Source: Oscillospiraceae bacterium
GTDB lineage: Bacteria > Bacillota > Clostridia > Oscillospirales > Oscillospiraceae
Direction: 5' to 3'
Assembly: GCA_910575815.1 (NCBI GenBank)
Contig: CAJTFN010000002.1
Coordinates: 233,810 to 297,809, forward strand
DNA length: 64,000 nucleotides
The notes beneath the pieces were generated by a model that saw nothing but the letters and a program-made list of their open reading frames with translations, was not told the DNA's origin and ran no database searches. The position numbers and the translations under genes were made by a program. This document shows, piece by piece, positions 33,021 to 41,188 of the stretch. How positions within the stretch are numbered: position 1 is the stretch's first letter; every line of letters starts with the position of its first letter.

Positions 33021-33566
33021 ATGAGCAAAAAAATTGTGGTTATTACCGGGAGTCCCCGCAAAGACGGCAACAGCTTTGCCATGACGGACGCCTTTATTCA
33101 GGCGGCGGAGGCCAAGGGGCACCAGGTCACGCGCTTTGACGCGGCCATGCGGCGCGTGGGCGGGTGCCGGGCCTGCGAGACCTGCTTCAAGACCGGGAAG
33201 GCATGCTCCTTTGACGACGACTTCAACGCCGTCGCCCCCGCCATTTTGGAGGCGGACGCGGTGGTCTTCACCATGCCGGTCTACTGGTACTCCATTCCCG
33301 CCCAGATCAAGGGTGTCATCGACCGGCTGTATTCCTTCTGCGTGGCCGGCAAGGACGTCGCGGGCAAGGAGTGCGCCATGATCGTCTGCTGCGAGGAGGA
33401 GGATCCTTCGGTCATGGACGGCGTGCGGATTCCCCTGGAGCGGTCCGCCGCGCTGCTGAACTGGAAGATGGCGGGCGAGGTGCTGGTCCCCGGCGTTTTG
33501 AAGCCAGGGGATATCGCCAAGACAGACGGCTGCCAGCAGGCGGCGGCCCTGGCGGAGTCCTTTTAA
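33021..33566 (+). CDS. NADPH-dependent FMN reductase / flavodoxin-fold iron-sulfur flavoprotein-like
   Basis: 181 residues with the flavodoxin-like start VVITGSPRKDGNSFAMTDAF (phosphate loop), GGCRACETCFKTGKACSF carrying four cysteines, and the YWYSIPAQIKGVIDRLYSF flavin-contacting region. The cysteine spacing (CRACETCFKTGKAC) resembles the compact motif of iron-sulfur flavoproteins, so it may bind a cluster as well as FMN. The divergent HxlR regulator suggests induction by redox or electrophile stress. GGAGG precedes ATG 33021. A terminator follows closely. Confidence 0.87.
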   Translation: MSKKIVVITGSPRKDGNSFAMTDAFIQAAEAKGHQVTRFDAAMRRVGGCRACETCFKTGKACSFDDDFNAVAPAILEADAVVFTMPVYWYSIPAQIKGVIDRLYSFCVAGKDVAGKECAMIVCCEEEDPSVMDGVRIPLERSAALLNWKMAGEVLVPGVLKPGDIAKTDGCQQAAALAESF

Positions 33567-33574
33567 GCAAAGAG

Positions 33575-33602
33575 GCCCCGCGCCAAACGGCGCGGGGCTT
33601 TT
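33575..33602. terminator. Terminator after the FMN reductase gene
   Basis: GCCCCGCGCC (33575-33584), loop AAAC, GGCGCGGGGC (33589-33598), TTTT. Confidence 0.85.
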
Positions 33603-33650
33603 CCTATACCGGAACGGGCCCCTGTGGAAAAGGGGCCGTTCCAGAGGCGC

Positions 33651-34925
33651 TTATTTGTTCAGCTGCTTCTGAAGCCAGTCCTTCCCGTCCACAAACCGGG
33701 AGACAATGAAGCAGGTCACATAGTCGCCGGCGGCATTGATCATCGTCGCCGGGGGATCCACCAGGTTGCCGATGACCACCAGGATGGGGAAGGCAATCTC
33801 CATCTGGGCGGGGAAGAAGATGGAGCAGATGATGTACTCGCCGATGTACCCGCCGCCGGGGACGCCGCTCATGCCCACGGAGCTGAGCACCGCCACCAGC
33901 ACCACGGGAATCAGCATCCCAAGGGACAGCTTCTGGCCGAAGACCCCCAGCACAAAGGCGATTTTCAGCACGCAGGAGAAGCAGGACCCGTCCATGTGCA
34001 TGGTGGCCCCCAGGGGCAGCACCATGTCCGCCACGTCCTTGCGGATGCCGGTGTCCGCGGCCTCCTCCATGTTGGTGGGAATCGTCGCCACGGAGGAGCA
34101 GGTGCCCAGGGACACCACGGCGGGCTTGGTAATGTGCCGGAACATGATGCCGACGGCACCCTTGCCGCCGCCGAACCGGGCGAAGAGGGGCCAGGCGGTG
34201 AAGATATAGACAAAGCACAGGGGATAGTACACCGCCAGGGCCCTGGCGTAGTTCTCCGTGATCTGAGGGCCGTAGGTGGCCACCAGGTCGGCGAAGAAGC
34301 CGAAGAAGGCGATGGGGGCATAGTAGGTGATAATCTTCACGAATTTCAGCATGACGCCCGCCAGATCATCCAGGAATTTCCCCACAGGGGTCTCCTTGCC
34401 TCCGTTGAGGTTCACGGCGAAGCCGAAGAGCAGGGAGAAGACAATCAGGGGCAGCATGGCCCGGCGGGTCAGCAGACCGCTGAAATCGCTGGCGGTGAAG
34501 AAGTTGACGATCATGTCCGGCAGGGTGGCGTACTCCCCCATCTCCTGGGTGGCCAGATTCGTCCAGGCGGCGGGCACCGGCGGGAAGGCCATCATCAGCA
34601 CATACATAATCACGGCGGCAATGGCCCCGGTGACCACAAAGGTCCCCACAGTGACGCCCATGATCTTCCCCGCCCGCTTCCGGCTCTCCATGTTCGCCAC
34701 GGCGCTGGAAATCGAGGCGAAGACCATGGGAACCACCACGCAGAACATCAGGTTGATGAACACGGTGCCCAGGGGCTTGAAAACGGTAGCGCCGGTGCCG
34801 GAGAGGATGTTCCCCTCCCCGTCTACCTCCGCGGGCCAGACCCAGCCCAGAATGGCGCCCAGAATCATGGCGCCCAGCATGATGGCCAAAAAGGCGTAGT
34901 TCCTCGCGATGGATTTCTTTTTCAT
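33651..34925 (-). CDS. Dicarboxylate/amino acid:cation symporter (DAACS family)
   Basis: 424-residue inner-membrane symporter related to GltP/DctA/SstT, taking up glutamate, aspartate, serine or C4-dicarboxylates with sodium or protons. About eight transmembrane segments plus two re-entrant loops. The hairpin-loop serine motif is seen as SLGTCSSVATIPTNME, and the substrate/sodium region as LPLGATMHMDGSC and NLVDPPATMINAAGD. ATG 34925 with AGGAGGG upstream is the start; the longer frame is unsupported. It is followed by no other gene on its strand before the facing terminator. Confidence 0.92.
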   Translation of the reverse strand: MKKKSIARNYAFLAIMLGAMILGAILGWVWPAEVDGEGNILSGTGATVFKPLGTVFINLMFCVVVPMVFASISSAVANMESRKRAGKIMGVTVGTFVVTGAIAAVIMYVLMMAFPPVPAAWTNLATQEMGEYATLPDMIVNFFTASDFSGLLTRRAMLPLIVFSLLFGFAVNLNGGKETPVGKFLDDLAGVMLKFVKIITYYAPIAFFGFFADLVATYGPQITENYARALAVYYPLCFVYIFTAWPLFARFGGGKGAVGIMFRHITKPAVVSLGTCSSVATIPTNMEEAADTGIRKDVADMVLPLGATMHMDGSCFSCVLKIAFVLGVFGQKLSLGMLIPVVLVAVLSSVGMSGVPGGGYIGEYIICSIFFPAQMEIAFPILVVIGNLVDPPATMINAAGDYVTCFIVSRFVDGKDWLQKQLNK

Positions 34926-35013
34926 AATGTCCCTCCTGAATCGTAGCGGATTCCGCTGCCGCCGCGCCGGTCTCCTCATCTCCCGGGCCTTTGCGGCGCG
35001 CTTGGTCGTTTGG

Positions 35014-35862
35014 TTATGGTTCGTTTGAGAAAAGGCTCTCGTCGGTGATTTCGCCCTTGCAGACCACGTTGGTGGGGCCGGTGAGCAGGAGCTCCGTAAT
35101 GTGGCTGTGGGTTCGCTCCGCGTCCACGAAGAGGGTCCCGCCGGTCATGTCCGCCCGGACGCCGTGGCCGCTGACCTTGCCCTGGAGGGTCAGCACCGCC
35201 ACCACGGAGCCGGTGCCGGTGCCGCAGGCGTAGGTGAAGTCCTCCACGCCCCGCTCAAAGGTGCGCTCGTAAATCCGGTCCTCTCCCAGGAGCTCGTAGA
35301 AGTTCACGTTGGCTCCCTTGGGGAAAGCGGGGTGCCAGCGGAGCCTCCGGCCCAGTTCCCGCAGCTCGTGGGGGTCGGCGTTGGCGAGGTTGTGGTACGG
35401 GACCACCGCGTGGGGCAGCCCCGGGTCTCCCAGCTCCACATAAGAGCAGGCGTAGCGCACGCCGTCCACCTCCACGGGGCTGTCCAGCCGGATGGTGGTG
35501 GGGTCGTTGAGGCGGACCCGGTAGAGGCGCTGGCTGATGCGCCGCCCGAAGACCATCCCGGCGGTGGTCTCCACGGCCTGGGCCTCTTTGGCGAGGCCGT
35601 TTTCAAAGCCATAGCGGCAGATGCACCGGGCGCCGTTGCCGCACATCTCCCCCACGCTGCCGTCGGAGTTGAAGAACAGCATCTTGAAGTCGCCGCCCTG
35701 GTCCGCCGCCTCCACCACCATCAAACCGTCGGCCCCGATGGAGAGATGCCGTTCGCACAGCGTCCGGGCGATCTGGGGAAAGGCGTCCTGGGGCAGGTGT
35801 TCTTCCAGGTTGTTCAGAATGATGAAGTCGTTTCCGGCCCCGTTCATCTTCCAGAATCTCAT
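35014..35862 (-). CDS. dapF: Diaminopimelate epimerase
   Basis: Converts LL- to meso-diaminopimelate for lysine and peptidoglycan synthesis. The 282 residues contain KMNGAGNDFIILNN at the N-terminus and both catalytic cysteines in their motifs, EMCGNGARC (about residue 72) and YACGTGTGS (about residue 216), so the enzyme should be active. The C-terminal part after GGTLFVD is slightly longer than usual. The start is ATG 35862 (MRFWKMNG) with AAGGAGGAAG upstream. It lies upstream of the DAACS gene on the same strand, with an 88-base gap. Confidence 0.94.
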   Translation of the reverse strand: MRFWKMNGAGNDFIILNNLEEHLPQDAFPQIARTLCERHLSIGADGLMVVEAADQGGDFKMLFFNSDGSVGEMCGNGARCICRYGFENGLAKEAQAVETTAGMVFGRRISQRLYRVRLNDPTTIRLDSPVEVDGVRYACSYVELGDPGLPHAVVPYHNLANADPHELRELGRRLRWHPAFPKGANVNFYELLGEDRIYERTFERGVEDFTYACGTGTGSVVAVLTLQGKVSGHGVRADMTGGTLFVDAERTHSHITELLLTGPTNVVCKGEITDESLFSNEP

Positions 35863-35960
35863 GGGTTCTTCCTCCTTGTTTACTGAACATTATAAACGCA
35901 CTCTCCGCAAATGAACACCGGAGAATGTGCTGAAAACTATGCAAAAAGTGCGGAGACCGA

Positions 35961-36461
35961 TCAGGGGCCCCTCCCCGGCCCGGCGGGACCAAGGGGCTGC
36001 ACCGGCAGTTCCATCTCGTCGTTCATTTTGACAAAGCCGTATTTCTCATACAGGGGCCGTCCCATGGCGGTAGCCTCCAGGGAAATGGCGGTCACGCCCC
36101 TGCACCGGGCGTCCTGGACCAGCAGGTCCAGGGTCTTGAAGGCGACGCCCTGCCTCCGATAGCCGGGGCATGTGTAGACGTTCATGATGTAGGCTTTTTT
36201 CCCGCTGGGATTGTGGTAGGTGGGCATTACCTGAAAGAAGCTGACGCCTCCCGCCCCGGCGAAACGGCTGCCGTCAAACACCAGGTAGGCGATGTGGGAG
36301 CCGTCGGGAAGGGCGGTTTGATAATAGCGGCGGGTCTGCCGCCGCACTTCCTCCATGTCCGTGTGGTCCGGAAGGCCATTGGCGGCCAGCAGCACCCGGA
36401 CTCTGGTTTCCGTCAGCAGGTCGAGGTCTGTAACCGTCGCCTGCTTGTAAATAAAAGCCAT
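35961..36461 (-). CDS. GNAT-family N-acetyltransferase
   Basis: 166 residues with the acetyl-CoA-binding motif A as YIMNVYTCPGYRRQGVAFKTL (Q/RxxGxA pattern, about residues 89-109) and LEATAMGRPLYEKYGFVKMN near the end. The substrate is unknown. The C-terminus is Gly/Pro-rich. A long leader (about 330 bases) separates it from a consensus minus-strand promoter at 36792-36820. Confidence 0.88.
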   Translation of the reverse strand: MAFIYKQATVTDLDLLTETRVRVLLAANGLPDHTDMEEVRRQTRRYYQTALPDGSHIAYLVFDGSRFAGAGGVSFFQVMPTYHNPSGKKAYIMNVYTCPGYRRQGVAFKTLDLLVQDARCRGVTAISLEATAMGRPLYEKYGFVKMNDEMELPVQPLGPAGPGRGP

Positions 36462-36612
36462 CGTACCTTCTCCCTCCGTACGTCAGCATGAGGCCATGTC
36501 TCAAAGGAAGCCCAGGCGCACAGGGCCGGTGTGTCCCGATGCCGCAGGGGCAGATCCATGGGTCCGCCCTTCCCCCAGGGTCCTGACACCTTCGATAGAA
36601 AGGGCCGGGCCA

Positions 36613-36641
36613 TTGACACTATATTCTAAGTGTGGTATATC
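36613..36641 (+). promoter_or_regulatory. Plus-strand promoter in a gene-free region
   Basis: TTGACA (36613-36618), 17 bases, TATATC (36636-36641). It points into a structured sequence with no open reading frame, opposite to the promoter at 36792-36820. The gap 36462-37105 otherwise holds that structured stretch and the short repeat at 36876. Confidence 0.5.
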
Positions 36642-36649
36642 AATAAACA

Positions 36650-36792
36650 GACAAGAGGAGCCGGTTTTGAAGCTGTGAGCGGGACGAAAAAGAAATACCG
36701 CTCCCCAGCGGAAAGGAACGGCGATTTATCAAGCTATACACTTGTGATGAGGTCAACCGGACCGGCTGCGCGGAACGCCCCTCTTGCGTTCA
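36650..36792. other. Structured sequence between two convergent promoters
   Basis: CAAGAGG near 36654 pairs with CCTCTTG near 36780, and AGCCGGT/ACCGGCT arms lie just inside. Further in are GAGCGG..CCGCTC and ATCAAG..CTTGTGAT. It can fold as one branched element on either strand. On the minus strand it would form the leader of the GNAT gene, or a separate RNA. No coding frame is supported. Confidence 0.4.
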
Positions 36793-36820
36793 TTATATCA
36801 GCCCTGCTCCGGGCTGTCAA
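36792..36820 (-). promoter_or_regulatory. Consensus minus-strand promoter upstream of the GNAT gene
   Basis: On the minus strand TTGACA (36820-36815), 17 bases, TATAAT (36797-36792), fully consensus. The spacer itself is an inverted repeat AGCCC-TGCTCC-GGGCT, which could be an operator. Confidence 0.7.
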
Positions 36821-36875
36821 TTACAAATCCGCCGTGGGGAGAGCCCTATCGCGCATTTAAAAAGGGGAGCATCGT

Positions 36876-36942
36876 GTAGGGGCCGCCGCCCTCGGCGGCC
36901 CGCCGGCACAAGAATGGGTCCTCACAACGGGCTGGCCCCTAC
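36876..36942. repeat. Short GTAGGGGC-type hairpin repeat (solo copy)
   Basis: A 67-bp unit bounded by GTAGGGGCC (36876-36884) and its inverse GGCCCCTAC (36934-36942), with an inner GCCGCC-CTC-GGCGGC hairpin. Related GTAGGGGC units flank the large repeats at 44958, 56291 and 61124. Confidence 0.65.
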
Positions 36943-37037
36943 AAGATAAAATCTCTGAATAGGACACTCCCTTCGCCGTGTCCCTTTTAGGGAATGTGCT
37001 GCTGGGATATAACTTTGCTGGTTTCTACAAAAACACA

Positions 37038-37066
37038 TTGATGAAACAGAAACGATGCGCTATAAT
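37038..37066 (+). promoter_or_regulatory. Promoter of the small membrane protein gene
   Basis: TTGATG (37038-37043), 17 bases, TATAAT (37061-37066), 40 bases before ATG 37106. Confidence 0.6.
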
Positions 37067-37105
37067 CAATTCGAAAAACTGGGATTTAAAAGCGAGGATA
37101 TTGTT

Positions 37106-37246
37106 ATGAAAGACTGGCAGAAATTGATTGGTTCCGTAATTATTGCCCTGGCAATTATGGGAGCATCTTTTATTTTGGCGGATGCGATTCGCTATTCAGG
37201 TGATGCAATAAATGCAGGGTTATTCGGTATAGCACATCGCTTCTGA
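37106..37246 (+). CDS. Small single-pass membrane protein
   Basis: 46 residues: MKDWQKLIGS, one strongly hydrophobic helix (about 8-28, VIIALAIMGASFILADAI), then a polar tail ending GIAHRF. The gene has its own good promoter and a GAGG site 8-11 bases before the ATG. Its surroundings are lower in GC than the rest of the window. Function unknown. It could be a membrane-active peptide or a regulator of a membrane protein. Confidence 0.6.
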   Translation: MKDWQKLIGSVIIALAIMGASFILADAIRYSGDAINAGLFGIAHRF

Positions 37247-37388
37247 CGCAGTTGTCAAAAACGGAAATTCCAGTTTATCGGACCGTCCTCCATCCGTATC
37301 CCTGGGGTTTCTGAAATTAGGGCCTTTGCCCATAAGTCCTCAAAGGCCTCCGGGCCACAGGCAACTTCACTGGAAAGGAGACCGCGCC

Positions 37389-37985
37389 ATGCCCCGAAAA
37401 AACGCCCGAAACACCAAGGGACGCATTATCTCCGCCGCCTGGAAGCTCTTCTACGAGCAGGGCTATGAGGACACCACCATCGAGGACATCGTCTTCGAGT
37501 CCGAGACCTCCAAGGGCTCCTTCTACCACTACTTCGACGGCAAGGACGCCCTGCTGGGCACCCTCTCCAATGTTTTCGACGAGAAATACGAGGCGCTGCT
37601 CCCCACGCTGGACCCCGCCATGGACGCCGTGGGAAAGCTGGCCTATTTGAACCATGAGCTCTTCGCCATGATTGACGGGGGCATCTCCTTGGACCTTCTG
37701 GCCCGGCTTCTCTCCACCCAGCTTCTGACCCGGGGGGAGAAGCACCTTCTGGACCGGAACCGGACCTACTTCAAGCTGCTGCGGAAGATCATCGCCGAGG
37801 GCCAGCAAACGGGCCAGCTCCGGAAGGACAAGACGGTGAACGAAATCGTGAAGGCGTATGCCCTCTGGGAGCGGGCCCTGCTGTACGACTGGTGCCTCTG
37901 CGGCGGGGAGTATTCCCTGGTGGCCTACACCGACGCCATGACCCCCACGTTTTTGGAGAGCTGGAGGGGTTTAAAAACGTTTTAG
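37389..37985 (+). CDS. TetR-family transcriptional regulator
   Basis: 198-residue repressor-type protein. The N-terminal helix-turn-helix is IISAAWKLFYEQGYEDTTIEDIV, then SETSKGSFYHYFDGKDALL (residues about 12-55); an all-helical ligand domain follows. GGAAAGGAG precedes ATG 37389. The sodium:solute symporter at 38321 lies downstream in the same orientation behind a 16-base hairpin and may be its target, but no operator is proven. Confidence 0.9.
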   Translation: MPRKNARNTKGRIISAAWKLFYEQGYEDTTIEDIVFESETSKGSFYHYFDGKDALLGTLSNVFDEKYEALLPTLDPAMDAVGKLAYLNHELFAMIDGGISLDLLARLLSTQLLTRGEKHLLDRNRTYFKLLRKIIAEGQQTGQLRKDKTVNEIVKAYALWERALLYDWCLCGGEYSLVAYTDAMTPTFLESWRGLKTF

Positions 37986-38058
37986 CTTCTGGCATGAAAT
38001 CCCCCTAGAAACCGTATAATAAAAAATACCGCTGCAATCAGGATTTTTTGAAACCGCT

Positions 38059-38100
38059 CAGAACGAAGTATAGACTCCATTCTATACTTCGTTCTGTCTT
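38059..38100 (+). terminator. Long hairpin between TetR and the symporter gene
   Basis: A perfect 16-base stem, CAGAACGAAGTATAGA (38059-38074) and its inverse (38081-38096), loop CTCCAT, followed by TCTTTCGTTC. It can end the tetR transcript. The palindromic AACGAAGTATAG arms could also be a TetR-type operator, because a weak promoter (-10 TATAGT at 38122-38127) lies just downstream. The rest of 37986-38320 shows no gene. Confidence 0.65.
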
Positions 38101-38320
38101 TCGTTCTAGTAAAAAGTGTGGTATAGTATCACCCATTGACACGGCTTCCGGCGAAAGCCATGTTGTGCTGGCCGGAATGGAAACGCGCAAATACGTTTCC
38201 ATTTTGCGCCGGTCCGGCGCAAAATGTGTCTCATAGGAATTCCGCGCGTCTTTGCCGCGGGCAAAAGCCGTTTCCGCTTTTGACGGAGTTCCAGTATGAA
38301 CCGAAAAGGAGAGAGATTCC

Positions 38321-39853
38321 ATGTCTACCGCACAGATCTGCATCATGGGGACCATCATCGCGTACCTCTGCTTCGTCATCTTCATCGGGGTGATGATCGG
38401 GCGCCGCTCCAAGAAGAGCGCCGAGGGCTTCTACCTGGGCGGCCGGGGGATCGGCCCCCTGGTCACCGCCATGAGCGCCGAGGCCTCCGATATGAGCAGC
38501 TACCTGCTCATGGGGATTCCGGGCCTGGCCTACTTATCCGGGGTGGCCGACGCCAGCTGGACCGCCATCGGCCTGGCCGTTGGCACCTACCTGAACTTCC
38601 TGCTGGTGGCGAAAAAGCTCCGCCGGTACAGCGTGAAGCTGGACGCCATCACCATCCCCGGCTTCATCTCCAAGCGCTATGGCGAGAAAAAGCCCGTCAT
38701 CATGTGCATCTCCGCTCTGATTATCCTGATTTTCTTCGTGCCGTATGTGGCCTCCGGCCTTGCCGCCATCGGCAAGCTCTTCAACAGCCTGTTTGGCTGG
38801 AACTACATGGCGGCGGTGATTGTCGGGGCCATCGTAATTATTAGCTATACCTCCATCGGCGGCTTCAATGCCGTGGCCACCATGGACCTGATTCAGTCGG
38901 TCATCATGACCGCTGCCCTGGCCGTCATCGTGGTTTTCGGTGTGGTCCAGGCGGGAGGCATGGACGCGGTGCTCACCCATGCCCGGAGCCTCCCCGGCTT
39001 TTTCAGCTTCACGGAGACCTATAACGTCTCCACCGGGTCCGCCGACCCATACGGCTTCATCCGCATCGTCTCCATGATGGCCTGGGGCCTGGGGTACTTC
39101 GGCATGCCCCACATTCTGGTGCGCTTTATGGCCATCCGGGACGAGAACGAGCTGACCCTCTCCCGGCGCATCGCCGGAACCTGGGTGGTGATCTCCATGG
39201 GCGTGGCGGTGTTCATCGGAATCGTGGGCCACGCCGTGTCCACCGCGGGCCGTGTGCCCTTCCTGGAGGGCAGCGCCACGGAGACCATCATTGTAAAACT
39301 CTCGGACCTGCTGTCCACCTACGGAATTTTCCCCGCCATTGTAGCGGGCTGTATTCTGGCGGGCATCCTGGCCGCCACCATGTCCACGGCGGACAGCCAG
39401 CTGCTGGCGGCGTCCTCTGCTTTTTCGGAGAACATCGTCCAGGAGGTCTTCGGCGTAAAGCTGACGGAGAAGCAGACCATGCTGATCGCCCGTTTGACCG
39501 TCATCGTCATCGCCGTGATCGCCCTCTTCCTGGCGGCGGACCCCAACAGCAACGTTTTCCAGATTGTGTCCTTTGCCTGGGCGGGCTTCGGCGCGGCCTT
39601 TGGCCCCGCGATTCTGTGCGCCCTCTATTGGAAGCGGAGCAACTGTCAGGGCATCATGGCGGGGCTGGTTGCCGGCGGCGTGATGATCTTTGTCTGGAAG
39701 TTCCTGGTGCGTCCCATGGGCGGCGCGCTGGACATTTATGAGCTGCTGCCCGCTTTTGTGGTGGGACTGGCCGCCATTGTCATCGTCAGCCTCCTGACCC
39801 CGGCCCCGGACGCGGGAATCGAAGCCCTCTTTGACGAGGTGACGCAGAAGTAA
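38321..39853 (+). CDS. Sodium:solute symporter (PutP-like, SSS family)
   Basis: 510-residue inner-membrane protein with about 13 transmembrane helices that imports a small organic solute with sodium. The start (IAYLCFVIFIGVMIGRRSK), FYLGGRGIGPLVTAMSAEASDMS and YTSIGGFNAVATMDLIQ match proline permease PutP, and LAATMSTADSQLLAASSAF is the family sodium-site signature. Proline is the best guess but not proven. AAAGGAGAGA precedes ATG 38321. It is followed by three tandem hairpins. Confidence 0.9.
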   Translation: MSTAQICIMGTIIAYLCFVIFIGVMIGRRSKKSAEGFYLGGRGIGPLVTAMSAEASDMSSYLLMGIPGLAYLSGVADASWTAIGLAVGTYLNFLLVAKKLRRYSVKLDAITIPGFISKRYGEKKPVIMCISALIILIFFVPYVASGLAAIGKLFNSLFGWNYMAAVIVGAIVIISYTSIGGFNAVATMDLIQSVIMTAALAVIVVFGVVQAGGMDAVLTHARSLPGFFSFTETYNVSTGSADPYGFIRIVSMMAWGLGYFGMPHILVRFMAIRDENELTLSRRIAGTWVVISMGVAVFIGIVGHAVSTAGRVPFLEGSATETIIVKLSDLLSTYGIFPAIVAGCILAGILAATMSTADSQLLAASSAFSENIVQEVFGVKLTEKQTMLIARLTVIVIAVIALFLAADPNSNVFQIVSFAWAGFGAAFGPAILCALYWKRSNCQGIMAGLVAGGVMIFVWKFLVRPMGGALDIYELLPAFVVGLAAIVIVSLLTPAPDAGIEALFDEVTQK

Positions 39854-39858
39854 ACGAA

Positions 39859-40003
39859 AACGACGCCTGGGAGAAGCCCCAGGCGTCGTTTCATGCTGGC
39901 GATAATCCTTTTTCGCCAGCATGAGCAAGTTTTTCCGGTCTACTTCGAAGCCCGAAAAAACTTCTGATTGAAAACGAGAGAAGCCCCTGATGGGTTTCTC
40001 TCG
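39859..40003. terminator. Three tandem hairpins after the sodium:solute symporter gene
   Basis: First, AACGACGCCTGGG with CCCAGGCGTCGTT (39859-39871/39878-39890), a clear terminator. Second, CATGCTGGCGA with TCGCCAGCATG (39892-39902/39913-39923), a perfect 11-base stem. Third, CGAGAGAAGCCC with GGGTTTCTCTCG (39975-40003). The third resembles the hairpin at 28326-28354. Confidence 0.7.
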
Positions 40004-40088
40004 TGGCTCTTTCCCTTTCCGCGTCGTTTCAGAGGGTGTTTTGACGGGTTGAGATTTCGGTTGGGAGTTTTTCAGGAGAAATTTCTTT

Positions 40089-40754
40089 CTATCGGTGCTG
40101 AGAGGCCTTCCAGATGATTCCGTCCAGCCCTCGCACTGTCAACCGGGGGTACTCCGGCCTCAAGCGCTCCACAGTCTCCGCAAATAAAAGCTGACACTCC
40201 TCATTACGGATGTCCCGCCCGCAGGCGTCCTGGACACAGCGGTGGATGTGGACGTCCGGCTTGCAGCGGTCCGGGTCCCCTGCCAGCATAAACAGATAGT
40301 TGGTCCCGGCGTCCCCCAGCCCTTTCACGGCCCGGATAACGGCCTCCAGCAGTTCCGGGGCCTCAAACCGCCGGAAGTCCTCCAGACTGTCAATGCGGAG
40401 ATACCCCAGATACCTGGCCAGCTGATAGCAGACCGCCTCCTTGGGAATCCCGCGCCCTCCCCCCAGCTTTTGGTGGTTTCGAAGTACCTCGTCCGCAAAA
40501 CGTTCCGCCCCCATCTCGTCCATGCGGTTCAGCAGCAAAGAGACCGTGTCGCCGGCGGCATAGCGATCCCCACCCAGATACCGGGCGGCATAGCGGTCCA
40601 CCACAGGGAGGGTCACCGAATCGTACTTGACCCGGAGGGAGTACACGCAGTCAATGACGCAGACCGACAGCGACGAATACTCCCTCCGGTTTTCAGGCTC
40701 CAAATCGAAATGGGCTCTGCAATATTCCACGAACCTCTCCGTAAGCTCGTGCAT
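40089..40754 (-). CDS. HhH-GPD-like protein of unknown substrate
   Basis: 221-residue all-helical protein. The segment VKGLGDAGTNYLFMLAGDPDRCKPDVHIHRCV (about residues 145-176) matches the helix-hairpin-helix plus catalytic-loop layout of HhH-GPD DNA glycosylases (usually G.G.KTA.. and ..PVDTHV.R). The Lys of the hairpin is not conserved and the catalytic Asp is in KPDVHI. The four-cysteine Fe-S cluster of endonuclease III is absent. A nucleic-acid repair role is an inference. GGGGGAG precedes ATG 40754, preferred to GTG 40760. The gene stands alone. Confidence 0.65.
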   Translation of the reverse strand: MHELTERFVEYCRAHFDLEPENRREYSSLSVCVIDCVYSLRVKYDSVTLPVVDRYAARYLGGDRYAAGDTVSLLLNRMDEMGAERFADEVLRNHQKLGGGRGIPKEAVCYQLARYLGYLRIDSLEDFRRFEAPELLEAVIRAVKGLGDAGTNYLFMLAGDPDRCKPDVHIHRCVQDACGRDIRNEECQLLFAETVERLRPEYPRLTVRGLDGIIWKASQHR

Positions 40755-40889
40755 AAACACTCCCCCAAACCCGAACGCGAATTCTTTTCCAGCATACCAT
40801 AGGGAGTCGATTCACGCAAGATTCCGGGAAAAACCCAAAAGAAACCCGGCTCCCATGGCTGTTGGAAAGGGAGAATCCTGATTTTGCCC

Positions 40890-40918
40890 TTGACAAAACT
40901 CCTTTCCCCCCGTAAAAT
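40890..40918 (+). promoter_or_regulatory. Promoter of the Leu T-box operon
   Basis: TTGACA (40890-40895), 17 bases, TAAAAT (40913-40918); transcription should begin near 40925. Confidence 0.75.
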
Positions 40919-40924
40919 AGGGCC

Positions 40925-41165
40925 TGTTGAAAGACGATGAAGGGAAAAAGACGGGGGATATCCCGCCCTCAGAGAGCCGGCGGATGCTGCGAGCCGGTGG
41001 GGGAGCCTCTGTGCATGACTGGTCCCGGAGTTTCCCGCCCGACAGGTAGGGCGGGACGGTTTTGCCTCCGTTACAGGGCCTCAAGGGCCGCTGCTGGCGG
41101 CTGAACAGGGTGGTACCGCGTTTTGACCAACGCCCCTGGCCGTGAACCGGCTGGGGGCGTTTTCG
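40925..41165 (+). promoter_or_regulatory. T-box riboswitch (leucine specifier)
   Basis: Leader RNA that reads uncharged tRNA. The universal T-box core AGGGTGGTACCGCG is at 41107-41120, followed by a terminator with ACGCCCC (41130-41136) pairing with GGGGCGT (41154-41160) and TTTT. Stem I starts with GACGATGAAG at 40933 and has the AGAGAGCCGG..GAGCCGGT distal arm. Aligning it with the Met T-box in this window places the specifier triplet before GTCCCGGAG as CTG (41019-41021), a leucine codon. The next gene is DUF2500 and the second is leuS, which fits leucine. Confidence 0.9.
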
Positions 41166-41188
41166 CCGTTTGAGAAAGGAGAGAGGTT

